Source: Angelakisella sp. (GTDB lineage Bacteria; Bacillota; Clostridia; Oscillospirales; Ruminococcaceae). Taken from it: a DNA stretch of 14,163 nt. This document shows positions 5,618 through 13,131 of this stretch, piece after piece. The notes beneath the pieces were generated by a model that saw only the letters and a list, made by a program, of their open reading frames with translations, had not been told where the DNA came from and ran no database searches. Both the position numbers and the translations under genes were made by a program. The stretch covers positions 1 through 14,163 of the forward strand of contig JAAWEO010000034.1 in assembly GCA_022794295.1 (NCBI GenBank). The letters run 5' to 3'. Each line of letters begins with the position of its first letter. Within the stretch, counting starts at the first letter, position 1.

Positions 5618-5950
5618 TCAGCCCATTTCCATCACCGGCCCGGTCTCCTGGACCGGCGCCTTTTGCTGCCCCCGCAGCCGCTCCGCCTGCTCCTGGTGAT
5701 GCTCCAGGGCCTGGTAGTAGGCGGCCACCGCTGTGCCGGTCATCTGCTGGCGCAGTTCGGCGGTGGTGGGGAAGCAGATGTCCACATAACCGCTCCGGCC
5801 CTTGTAGCTGGGGAAATTGAGGAACAGCCCGTTTTTCCCTTCCATGAGCCGCAGCCCCCGGACTGCAAAGCAGCCATCCAGGGTGGCGGAGAGCTGGGCC
5901 AGGCACTTCCCTTCCTGCTCCAGAGAGTAGACTTTCATATTGATCTTCAT
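5618..5950 (-). CDS. SpoVG-family protein
   Basis: A 110-residue protein whose first 85 or so residues match the SpoVG pattern. It has a beta-rich start (MKINMKVYSLEQEGKCLAQ), the hallmark GLRLMEGKNGLFLNFPS (about residues 32-48) and a following CFPTTAELRQQM helix. SpoVG proteins are small nucleic-acid-binding regulators; chromosomal copies affect sporulation and septation. Copies on conjugative elements are common and their role is not known. The C-terminal 25 residues (HHQEQAERLRGQQKAPVQET) are an extra polar tail. The ATG at 5950 has AAGGGAGG about 5 nt upstream. It lies 11 nt after the YodL-domain gene and 14 nt before DUF3852, in one tight operon. Confidence 0.85.
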   Translation of the reverse strand: MKINMKVYSLEQEGKCLAQLSATLDGCFAVRGLRLMEGKNGLFLNFPSYKGRSGYVDICFPTTAELRQQMTGTAVAAYYQALEHHQEQAERLRGQQKAPVQETGPVMEMG

Positions 5951-5961
5951 GACGGCCTCCC

Positions 5962-6453
5962 TTACATCATAACAGGCACGAAGCCTTCTTCGTCCAAATA
6001 CCAGCATTTTGAACCGGTATCATCGTACAACTCCACCACATCAGAGACAGATAACCGGTGACCGGTGCAGCCTTGGGGGAGGACCAGGGCGTTGAACAGC
6101 TCGTACAGCCGGTTCAGGTCATCGGTATCCAGCTGACCATCGAATACCACCTGATAGTCCTCTGGAGAGATGCCCCCGAACCGCTGGCAGAGCAAAGCGT
6201 AAGGGATGAACTTCTTTTCCGGCATGGCCTGGGGCTTTATCTGGTGGAGCCGTACCTTCCGGGGGAGGGGCTTCTTTTCCTCCTCTTCCCGGAGCTTCTG
6301 AGCCAGCCCCGGCTCGAAGCGCAGCTTAGCCCCCCGGTAGGCAAGGCTGTGGACCGTCTCCCCGGCCCAGAAGTCGGAGTCCAAAACAGCGGTATCCTCC
6401 TGAAAGTATCCGATAGGGATGCCGCCCTGGTGGATCAGCTGGCGCTCAGTCAT
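5962..6453 (-). CDS. YodL-domain protein
   Basis: A 163-residue soluble protein. The C-terminal half (about residues 66-162) has a YodL-type pattern: KVRLHQIKPQA, FGGISPEDYQVVFDGQLDTD, LNRLYELFN and the hallmark HRLSVSDVVELY. YodL-type domains occur in large and small proteins of mobile elements; the biochemical role is unknown. The N-terminal part (1-60) includes GIPIGYFQEDTAVLDSDFW and a charged linker EEEEKKPLPRK. The ATG at 6453 has AAAGGAGG 8 nt upstream and overlaps the end of the Api92/YubB-like gene by 8 nt, which implies coupled translation. The nearby + strand frame is a shadow. Confidence 0.8.
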   Translation of the reverse strand: MTERQLIHQGGIPIGYFQEDTAVLDSDFWAGETVHSLAYRGAKLRFEPGLAQKLREEEEKKPLPRKVRLHQIKPQAMPEKKFIPYALLCQRFGGISPEDYQVVFDGQLDTDDLNRLYELFNALVLPQGCTGHRLSVSDVVELYDDTGSKCWYLDEEGFVPVMM

Positions 6454-7021
6454 GGCCAAAACCTCCTTTATATTCGTAGTTTCCGGCGGCGGGGTCGAAA
6501 GCCAGGCCGTAGTCAGCGGCCCGGCCTCCCAGAATGTCCAGAGCTTTTTCCACCGCCGCTCTGGTCCCAGAGGTAGGGATATACTCGATGATGGCTTCCC
6601 CGTCCCGGTACTGTGCCGCTCCCACATTGGAGCCCACATCTTTGCTGGCCCAAAGGTAGTCCAAATACAAATCCTTGAAGATGAGGGACAGTTTACGGAT
6701 AAGCTCCCGCACCTCCTGATCCTCGGTGTCGAATCGAATAGCGGTTCCGCCATCGTACTCCCTGGCGCTTTTCTCCGGATGGAGGGCATTCTGGGGCGTC
6801 CCCCAGTTTTTCAGACACCAGCCTCTGGCGCAGTTTTCTTCCCCATACTGCTCCAACAGGGACAGGTTAGTGGGCTGGCGGTAGATCCAGGGCGGCATGG
6901 GGGTGATCCGGTTAAAATCGATGCTGCCCCGGCCAGCCCTTCGGTCTGCGATGAAGTCCAGCAGGGCGGCAGTCTGGGCCTTGCTCCCCTGAACATTGAG
7001 AATATTTCTTACAGCAGGCAT
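6446..7021 (-). CDS. Api92/YubB-like ferredoxin-fold protein
   Basis: A 191-residue soluble protein. MPAVRNILNVQGSKAQTAAL at the start, MPPWIY, then WCLKNWGTPQNALHPE (about residues 68-83), followed by beta-rich TAIRFDTEDQEVRELIRKL and YLDYLWAS, is the pattern of Api92-like/YubB (DUF1281-type) proteins found on plasmids, phages and conjugative elements. Their function is unknown. The ATG at 7021 has AAAGGAG 6 nt upstream. It is the first gene of the small operon that continues with YodL, SpoVG and DUF3852. A strong hairpin separates it from the adhesin upstream, so it may be transcribed by read-through or from an unseen promoter in the short gap. Confidence 0.75.
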   Translation of the reverse strand: MPAVRNILNVQGSKAQTAALLDFIADRRAGRGSIDFNRITPMPPWIYRQPTNLSLLEQYGEENCARGWCLKNWGTPQNALHPEKSAREYDGGTAIRFDTEDQEVRELIRKLSLIFKDLYLDYLWASKDVGSNVGAAQYRDGEAIIEYIPTSGTRAAVEKALDILGGRAADYGLAFDPAAGNYEYKGGFGHD

Positions 7022-7040
7022 TCAAAACTCCTTTCCAAGC

Positions 7041-7080
7041 AGAGCAAAGGGCGGGATCCCTCCCGCCCTTTACCTGCTCT
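7041..7080 (-). terminator. Long hairpin after the adhesin gene
   Basis: AAAGGGCGGGA (7046-7056) and TCCCGCCCTTT (7061-7071) are perfect 11-bp arms around a 4-nt loop; the stem can be extended by AGAGCA/TGCTCT (7041-7046 and 7075-7080). A clear T-run is missing beyond TTT, so it may end or attenuate transcription and protect the 3' end. Confidence 0.6.
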
Positions 7081-7092
7081 TTTCTTCTGTTT

Positions 7093-10000
7093 TCAGATAC
7101 CGGTATTGGGCAGCTTGCCTTTGGGTTGGCCCCACACCACGGTGATCCAGCTGTCCTTAGCGGTGATCCACTCGTCGCCGGTCCTGCCGCCTACATCTGC
7201 CCGGTTGATGATGCGGTAGCCGCTCCCCAGGTTCGCCAGGGCGGTCACATAGATGGTGGGTTTCGTTTCCTCGTGAAATCCCGGCTGGACGGTCCCGAAC
7301 TCGAACCGGATGTCGGTGACATACTCCCCGGCGGCGAGGCCCAGGGCCTCCCGGCCACAGTCCAGGGTGTAACTGGTCTTGCTGGATAGACCAGAGGCCA
7401 GGGTCCGGCTGCTGTCCTTCTTGTTGGTACGGTAGGTGATGTCGTAGGTCAGCCGCTCGCTCCAGGTGCCGGTGACGATCTTGCCCAGACGGACAGCATC
7501 GGTGGGCAGTTTGTCGTGGAGGTAAAACTCTTCCAGCGGGATATTAGAATCGTTGCGGATGCTGTTGAAATTGTAGGACATAATGTCCCCGGCCAGCGCC
7601 TCCCGATTGCCGCGCTTCTCGACGGACACGCTCACGTCCTCGCTGGTGTTGAGGACCTCGAAGCGCACCAGGTCGTCGTGGACCTTGAGGGTGGCATAAA
7701 AGACTTTGTCGTTCAGGAGGTAATGCTCCGGGGCGGTGACTTCTTTGATGCCATAGGTCCCCAGGGGCAGGGCCTTGGTGGTGGCAGCTCCCTTGCTGTC
7801 AGTGGTGATGGTGTCCACAACCTCCAGCTTCTCGTTGTAGACCTCGAAAACAGCCCCCTCCAGCAGCGCCCCGGACTTGTCCTTGGTAATGGGGTTATCG
7901 TCCGCCGCCTTTTTGATGATCTGAATCTTCCCTCTCATGGGCCGGTTTTCGATGGTGACCTCGGTGGTTTCCCCGGACTTCACTTCAATGGTGCGGATGG
8001 TGGGGTCCACCACATAGCCCTCCGCTTTGATCTCCTTGAGTCTGTATTTTCCGGCGGGCAGCTCCTGGGGGAACTCGATAATGCCGTTCTGGTCGGTGGT
8101 GTATTCCCCCAAGAGATTGTTCCGGCTGTCATACAGGTTGAACACGACTCCGTAAATGGGGGCTTTCGTTTCCGCATCCACTTTTTTGATACGCAGGGTG
8201 GCTTTCTGCTTATTGAGGATCTCGACCGTGCTGGTCTGGCCCCAGGCCAGGGTGACCTCGTGGACGGTCTCGTCCAGCTCGTACCCAGGAAGGGCCTCCA
8301 CCTCCTGGACATACAGAGTTTCGCCTCCATCCATACCGGAGAGCAGGATCTGTCCCAGCCGGTTGGTGACAAAGGTTCCGATCTCACGGTGGTTCCGGTC
8401 ATAGACCCGGATTTTTACACCCTCCAAGGGTTGGCGGGTTTCGGCGTCCAGCTTGACAATTTTGAGGGTGGGGTAAGGCTGGTTGCGGTATTCTAAGATA
8501 GACAGCTTACCGGAAACCAGTTCCACATTCCGGGGTGCGGGGTCAGGCTTGTAGCCATCCAAGGGCTTGATTTCTGTCACCTGCACCCAGCCCTCTTCCC
8601 GGTCCGGGATGTTGATGATGCCATCAGCATCGGTCGTATAGGTACCAACGACCGCTCCCGAAACCTCGGTGACCTTAAACTGCACTCCGGCCAGAGGTTC
8701 GCCGGTCACATCGTCCACCTTGCGGATCTGGAGGCCGGTGCGGGGCTTATTCACAAACTCCACCATAGCAGGGGCGGACAGCTTCAGCTCCACCAGCTTG
8801 GTCTCCTCACTAACAATGTAGCCGGGATTGGCTTTGACCTCTTTAATGAGATACCAGCCGGGGACCACATCCTTTCCGGTGACGGTGGCCATGCCGTTGG
8901 AGCCGGTGCGGTATTCGCCCACCAAACGCCCGTCCGAATGGGTGACCATAAAAACCGTGTCCGGGATAGGCTCCCCGGTGATGGCGTCTTTCTTACTGAT
9001 AATGAGGGGATGCTCCGGGGTATTCTGGAGCTTGACAACACCGTTTTCCGCTTCTTTCAGCGTAAACTCATGGACGGTATCATCCCCCAGATACCCAGGC
9101 AGCGCCCGAACCTCCCGCACCAGATAGATCTGGTTGGGGTCGGCGTCCTCCAGGACGATCTTTCCTTCCGCGTTGGTGGAAAACTGCCCTAACGACTTCC
9201 CGTCCTTGATAGCGACATCAAAAACAACGCCCTCTAGCGGCTGAAGGGTCATGCTGTCGATCTTCTCAATGGTGAGGGTGGGTTTCTTGCGGTTCTTTAC
9301 AATCAGTTCAGAGGTCTTTCCGGGGATCAGCTCGATGTCGTAGTGGGTGTCATCGGTGGTATAGCCGGTGGGGGAGCGAAGCTCATAAATCTCGTACCAA
9401 TCTTGTTCCAGGTTCTCCAGCAGATAGGTCCCGTCCTCGCCGGTGGTAACATCCACATATTCGGCAGAGCTGCGCCGGGAGACCCGGAACACCGCCCCAG
9501 GCAGACGCTCTCCGGTATCGGCGTCTACTTTGGTCAGCAGGAGCTTCGGCTTGGGCATATTCTGGAAAACCACGGTGAGGTTGTGGTCCAAGGCGTCCGG
9601 CTTTACCAGCACTGTCTGTACGTTGTCCTCGTCCAAAAAGTAGCCGTAAGGGGGCTGGCTCTCAACGATAGTGTAATACTTGTTGCTCTCCAGCCCGTTG
9701 ACGATGACCTGGCCGTTGCCATCCGAGATGAAATCTCCCAGGAACTTCTGCTTGTCCCGCTCGCTGCCCTCGTACAGCTCGAACACAGCTCCTTCCAGGC
9801 CATGACCGTCGGTGGCGTCTACCTTGCGGATAAGCAGATCACAGGGGATAAGCCGGTTGGTGAAGGTGAGGGCAGACTCCCGGTCCCCCTCGATGAAATC
9901 GGTGAACTCCTCCACCTGGGGGTCGCTTTCTGTCTCCGCACTAGAGGAGGATTCGCTTTCCGCCACCACATTCCCGGTTTCGATCTCAATAACGGTGCTG

Positions 10001-11103
10001 CTGGTGGTCTCGGTGACAATGGTCACTGTCCAGGTCTCCACATGGGTGACCCGGGCGTAGGTGGGGGCGACTACCGCTGTCTGGGGCCGGGGGTCCTTCT
10101 CGTACCCCTTGGGCGGCTCCACCTCGGTGACGGTGACAGTGGCCGGGTCGTGATTATCTTGCGGATGTGTCCAGGTAAAGAGCCGCGCCCCGTTGTCCAC
10201 CTCCCAGCCCTGGACGGTGGTGTGGGTGCCATCCGTAAACGCCACATCAATGTCAAACAGCGCGCCATCCAAGCTCCGGCCATCCTGGTCGTGCTTGCGG
10301 ATCGTTAGCTGCCCGATCCCATCGCTGTATTCGTAGGTCTTGCGGTTGCGGACCTCCGTTTCAGTTTTGGTGTCGGTGGTTACTTCGATGCGGTATTTGT
10401 CCTCCGGGTATTCGTCCGGATCGAGAGGGGGAGCCGGTTCTGTGTTATAGGTGATGAGATTCTGTGTCCCACCGCCCCATTCGAGGTAATTGTATTTGAG
10501 GTCGCTGTAATCACAGGTTCCGTTCAAGATCTCATCTGCGGAATCCTTGCCAGGACAAGCCCCCCAAGATACGATGGTTGTGCCCATAAGTTCTGCCCAG
10601 ATACCAGCTTGGGCTGCGGCATAGTCAGCATTGCTTTTGCTGCTATTGTCATAGTTGGCCAGAATCTGCTTAATAGCAGGGTTGTTTCCGGTTCCGGTTT
10701 GAATATATTCGCCTTCCGGGCTCTGACCATTCCACTCGCCGCAAAATGCTACTTTGCCATTCAAGGTGATTCGCGGCATGGGACTTCCCGAATATGCACC
10801 GTTAGCAAAGGTGAGCCGGTTTTCTTCCCCCGATGCCCATAGGATCAATTTGAAATCGGGGGTAGATGTTTGGGCGGACATGGCGCGCATTTTCTGCGGC
10901 GAAGCCGATAACTGTGCCAAAACCGCTTCCTGGTACTGTTGGAGCCAGTGCTTAGGAGTACCTTCGGATTGAGGAGGTGTGCCGCTGTCCATAAACTGCT
11001 GGCTGCCACCCGGCTCCGTCGCAAAGGCGGATACCGGCAGCATCGTCACCAGCATCATTACACACAGCAAAAGGCTAAGCAATCGCTTGGTCATTCTTTT
11101 CAT
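7093..11103 (-). CDS. Large Cna_B/SpaA-type surface adhesin with thioester head
   Basis: A 1336-residue exported protein. Signal peptide 1-28 (ends VSAFA). Residues about 80-220 look like a thioester domain: Cys121 in AFCGEWNG and Gln165 in AQAGIWAEL are placed as in domains that bind host or partner-cell surfaces covalently. Then come about nine Cna_B/SpaA-like beta-domains (from about 265, 422, 520, 609, 699, 789, 879, 969 and 1058), each with a K.D...G..L.GV.F start and an E....GY end, consistent with isopeptide bonds that stiffen a stalk. A beta-rich C-terminal domain (1155-1325) ends in LPNTG followed by a single Ile: no hydrophobic segment and no basic tail. The ATG at 11103 has GGGCAGG about 7 nt upstream. 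A sortase is encoded nearby at 12380-13129. Role: adhesion to host or mating partner (inference). Confidence 0.9.
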   Translation of the reverse strand: MKRMTKRLLSLLLCVMMLVTMLPVSAFATEPGGSQQFMDSGTPPQSEGTPKHWLQQYQEAVLAQLSASPQKMRAMSAQTSTPDFKLILWASGEENRLTFANGAYSGSPMPRITLNGKVAFCGEWNGQSPEGEYIQTGTGNNPAIKQILANYDNSSKSNADYAAAQAGIWAELMGTTIVSWGACPGKDSADEILNGTCDYSDLKYNYLEWGGGTQNLITYNTEPAPPLDPDEYPEDKYRIEVTTDTKTETEVRNRKTYEYSDGIGQLTIRKHDQDGRSLDGALFDIDVAFTDGTHTTVQGWEVDNGARLFTWTHPQDNHDPATVTVTEVEPPKGYEKDPRPQTAVVAPTYARVTHVETWTVTIVTETTSSTVIEIETGNVVAESESSSSAETESDPQVEEFTDFIEGDRESALTFTNRLIPCDLLIRKVDATDGHGLEGAVFELYEGSERDKQKFLGDFISDGNGQVIVNGLESNKYYTIVESQPPYGYFLDEDNVQTVLVKPDALDHNLTVVFQNMPKPKLLLTKVDADTGERLPGAVFRVSRRSSAEYVDVTTGEDGTYLLENLEQDWYEIYELRSPTGYTTDDTHYDIELIPGKTSELIVKNRKKPTLTIEKIDSMTLQPLEGVVFDVAIKDGKSLGQFSTNAEGKIVLEDADPNQIYLVREVRALPGYLGDDTVHEFTLKEAENGVVKLQNTPEHPLIISKKDAITGEPIPDTVFMVTHSDGRLVGEYRTGSNGMATVTGKDVVPGWYLIKEVKANPGYIVSEETKLVELKLSAPAMVEFVNKPRTGLQIRKVDDVTGEPLAGVQFKVTEVSGAVVGTYTTDADGIINIPDREEGWVQVTEIKPLDGYKPDPAPRNVELVSGKLSILEYRNQPYPTLKIVKLDAETRQPLEGVKIRVYDRNHREIGTFVTNRLGQILLSGMDGGETLYVQEVEALPGYELDETVHEVTLAWGQTSTVEILNKQKATLRIKKVDAETKAPIYGVVFNLYDSRNNLLGEYTTDQNGIIEFPQELPAGKYRLKEIKAEGYVVDPTIRTIEVKSGETTEVTIENRPMRGKIQIIKKAADDNPITKDKSGALLEGAVFEVYNEKLEVVDTITTDSKGAATTKALPLGTYGIKEVTAPEHYLLNDKVFYATLKVHDDLVRFEVLNTSEDVSVSVEKRGNREALAGDIMSYNFNSIRNDSNIPLEEFYLHDKLPTDAVRLGKIVTGTWSERLTYDITYRTNKKDSSRTLASGLSSKTSYTLDCGREALGLAAGEYVTDIRFEFGTVQPGFHEETKPTIYVTALANLGSGYRIINRADVGGRTGDEWITAKDSWITVVWGQPKGKLPNTGI

Positions 11104-11123
11104 TTTCGTACCTGCCCTTTCAT

Positions 11124-11153
11124 AAAAATAGCCGCCTCGTTTTGCGAAGCGGC
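11124..11153 (-). terminator. Second of two tandem hairpins before the adhesin
   Basis: GCCGCCTCG (11131-11139) pairs with CGAAGCGGC (11145-11153) with one mismatch around TTTTG. On the minus strand it is followed by TATTTTTATG (11121-11130). Its lower edge lies about 25 nt before the adhesin start codon, so it may act as an attenuator rather than a simple end. Confidence 0.6.
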
Positions 11154-11154
11154 G

Positions 11155-11179
11155 AAAAAAGAGCCCTTTCGGGCTCTTT
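11155..11179 (-). terminator. First terminator, after the CAP lipoprotein gene
   Basis: AAAGAGCCC (11158-11166) and GGGCTCTTT (11171-11179) form a perfect 9-bp stem with a GAAA tetraloop on the minus strand, followed by six T in all. It ends the upstream lipoprotein transcript 17 nt after its stop. Confidence 0.85.
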
Positions 11180-11195
11180 CCTAAATAGGATGGTA

Positions 11196-12311
11196 TTATG
11201 TTTTGCGTGGTGAAAATAGCTGTACCCAATAGAGGTCACCATTTGCATCTTGGTAGCAGCCCACTCCGATATAATGGAACCTCTCTCTTAAGATGTTGTT
11301 TCGATGCCCTTCTGAGCCCATCCATGCCTCCATTACCGCAGAGGGCGAAGGATGATCTCCTGCGATATTCTCCCCTCCGCTAAAAGTCTGTGCTATATGT
11401 GTGCCATCCGGACGCTCATGGCTAAATTTTCCCTCTAATTCTTCTGCTCTGATCCGCGCCAATTCCATAAGATTTTCATCTACATCCAGAGGCTCCAATC
11501 CCTGTTTTGCTCTCTCCTCGTTGACAAGGCGGACTACCTCTAAAGCATTATCCTCCAGAAAGGCACCTGACTGTTGACTGTTTTCCTCTTCATCTGGTTC
11601 CTCTTTTGAAGTAGAACCATCCGAAGATATACTCCCGCCACCCGCAACGTTGCGGTATTCATTGAAGGCTTCAGCCAACCAGAGCGACCAGTCCACATCA
11701 TAGCCTATCGTTTGGGCCGTTCTTTCTGTAATGGCCATTAAGGCTGTCCCGGAAATACTGCCTAATATACTGCCGCTTTGCGAATAGAAGTACCAAGAAG
11801 TAACCGGCCAATCTTTGCTGGAGGAAGTAACCGCCGGTGTAGTCCAGTCGTTGACCTTCACCTCGTATCCCTCAAAGACAGTCCCTTCATTTACCGGCTT
11901 GGTTTTCGCTGGCTGCTTGGCAGTGGGTGCCGGCACCGATTGCGGGGGCGGTTCCGGTTCCGGCTGCGGGGGGACCCCAGCCTGGGAAGACGATGCGGAA
12001 GCCGCCGGTTGGCTGGATGCCGGGGTCTGGGATGAGGCGTTCTCAGCAGGGGCGGAGGAGCTTTCCTCCGGGGGGGCCTCTTGCTGGCTGGTGAGTTCCT
12101 CCAGCTGCTCTTTCAGCTTGGCAATCTCCTCGTCCTTTTTCCTCTGTTCTTCCTCGATCTGCTCCAGCCTTTCCTTGACCGCCTCGTCCACCGACTGCTG
12201 GATGATGGCCTCCATGTCCGGCTCGGCGGCGGATGGAGCGGCAGGGGCCGGGGTATTGCAGCCCGCCAGCAGGGCGATGGTAAGCAGGATGGCGATGGTT
12301 TTTTGTTTCAT
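11196..12311 (-). CDS. CAP-domain (SCP/PR1-like) lipoprotein
   Basis: A 371-residue exported protein. The lipobox LLAGC (Cys18) predicts lipid anchoring on the outer face of the membrane. Residues about 35-76 are a charged coiled coil (KERLEQIEEEQRKKDEEIAK), 77-140 a Pro/Ser/Ala-rich spacer, and 142-220 a small domain (VFEGYEVKVNDWTT to LAEAFNEYR). Residues 253-371 form a CAP domain with VRLVNEERAKQGLEPLDV, FSHERPDG (His298), GENIA (Glu314) and GHRNNIL (His336), the conserved CAP cavity residues. Bacterial CAP proteins are extracellular, with largely unknown activity. The ATG at 12311 has AGGAGG 9 nt upstream. It lies 68 nt downstream of the sortase gene and is closed by a strong terminator. 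Confidence 0.9.
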   Translation of the reverse strand: MKQKTIAILLTIALLAGCNTPAPAAPSAAEPDMEAIIQQSVDEAVKERLEQIEEEQRKKDEEIAKLKEQLEELTSQQEAPPEESSSAPAENASSQTPASSQPAASASSSQAGVPPQPEPEPPPQSVPAPTAKQPAKTKPVNEGTVFEGYEVKVNDWTTPAVTSSSKDWPVTSWYFYSQSGSILGSISGTALMAITERTAQTIGYDVDWSLWLAEAFNEYRNVAGGGSISSDGSTSKEEPDEEENSQQSGAFLEDNALEVVRLVNEERAKQGLEPLDVDENLMELARIRAEELEGKFSHERPDGTHIAQTFSGGENIAGDHPSPSAVMEAWMGSEGHRNNILRERFHYIGVGCYQDANGDLYWVQLFSPRKT

Positions 12312-12379
12312 AGCATTGTACCTCCTGCCTATAAGGATACCAGCAAAGGCGGAAGAAAGCTATATCCAAACTCAACAAA

Positions 12380-13129
12380 TCAAGCATCCAAAGCCTGTAC
12401 CATTAGACGCATATTGGGCTTGCCGGTAATGCAGGTGATAAGGGTGAGGCGGTTGTCGTCTGTACGGGAGAGGAAGGACCAGTCATCGTCCGTGATCTCC
12501 TTTACCTCGCTGACCCTGTACTCCCGCTCCCCCAAAGCAGTCTTATACCGGACAATGTCACCCTCCGCCAGCTGGTGGATGTCCCGGAAGTAAGCCGCTG
12601 CTCCGGCAGGAGCGACATTATGGCTGGCAAATCCAATATTTCCATCCCAGGCAGAGGTAACAGCAAAATGAGCCACCCCCTTGGTCATGGATTCCATCTC
12701 GCCGCCCTCCTCGGTCTCGTAGACCGGGGCAGATACGCCCAGCTTAGGGATAATGAGGAGCCCCATGGATCCATCCGGCAGGACAGCGTCCTCCGGCAGG
12801 GTGTAGTCCTGAGTGGAGAGGGAGGTGGAGCCCTCCCAAACTTGGTCGGAATCGGGAAGATGTTCCACCGGCTTTGCCTGGGATTTCCCCTGCTGTTCTG
12901 CGGCAGGGATGACCACCACACCATCCTCGGCGGTGTAGGTTTTGTTCGTCTCCATGTCAAAGGTGACCGTACTTTCCGCAGACGGGACCGCCTCGGTGCG
13001 GGGGATGGAGGCGTAGTCCTTGTGGGCCTGTCCAGCGGTGACACCGATGAACACCACGACCAGCGGCACCCCCAGCAGCAGGAACCACCCGCCAAACTGA
13101 TACCAGAAACTTTTCAGCTTGTTTTTCAT
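12380..13129 (-). CDS. Sortase (cysteine transpeptidase)
   Basis: A 249-residue membrane protein. An N-terminal membrane segment (about residues 13-33) is followed by an extracytoplasmic linker and a sortase fold (about 118-247). Catalytic residues are visible: His170 in GFASHN, Cys233 in LITCITG and Arg241 in PNMRL. Sortases cut LPxTG-like signals and join the protein to the cell wall or to another pilin. The class is uncertain: the fold resembles the short class D/B-like enzymes found with Cna_B proteins on conjugative elements. The ATG at 13129 has GGAGG 7 nt upstream, inside the end of the upstream gene; the stop of that gene lies 2 nt before it. The GTG two codons earlier is less likely. 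The adhesin at 7093-11103 is its probable substrate. Confidence 0.88.
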   Translation of the reverse strand: MKNKLKSFWYQFGGWFLLLGVPLVVVFIGVTAGQAHKDYASIPRTEAVPSAESTVTFDMETNKTYTAEDGVVVIPAAEQQGKSQAKPVEHLPDSDQVWEGSTSLSTQDYTLPEDAVLPDGSMGLLIIPKLGVSAPVYETEEGGEMESMTKGVAHFAVTSAWDGNIGFASHNVAPAGAAAYFRDIHQLAEGDIVRYKTALGEREYRVSEVKEITDDDWSFLSRTDDNRLTLITCITGKPNMRLMVQALDA

Positions 13130-13131
13130 CC

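Noticed and set aside
5271..5906. Open frame of 211 codons covering DUF3852 and part of the SpoVG gene
   Set aside because: Only the last 110 codons are real; the upstream part is a shadow of the SpoVG gene, and a good ribosome-binding site marks the ATG at 5603.
5962..6789. N-terminal extension of the YodL-domain gene to 6789
   Set aside because: The extra part is a shadow of the Api92/YubB-like gene in another frame; the ATG at 6453 has a strong ribosome-binding site.
7516..8496. Long plus-strand open frame (over 300 codons) opposite the adhesin gene
   Set aside because: It is the mirror of a GC-rich repetitive coding region, has no ribosome-binding site and its translation is low in complexity; the same holds for the one at 9343-10308.
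7093..11103. DNA-level repeat array or CRISPR-like structure in the adhesin
   Set aside because: The periodicity is at the protein level (Cna_B domains); the DNA copies are diverged and there are no short identical repeats with spacers.
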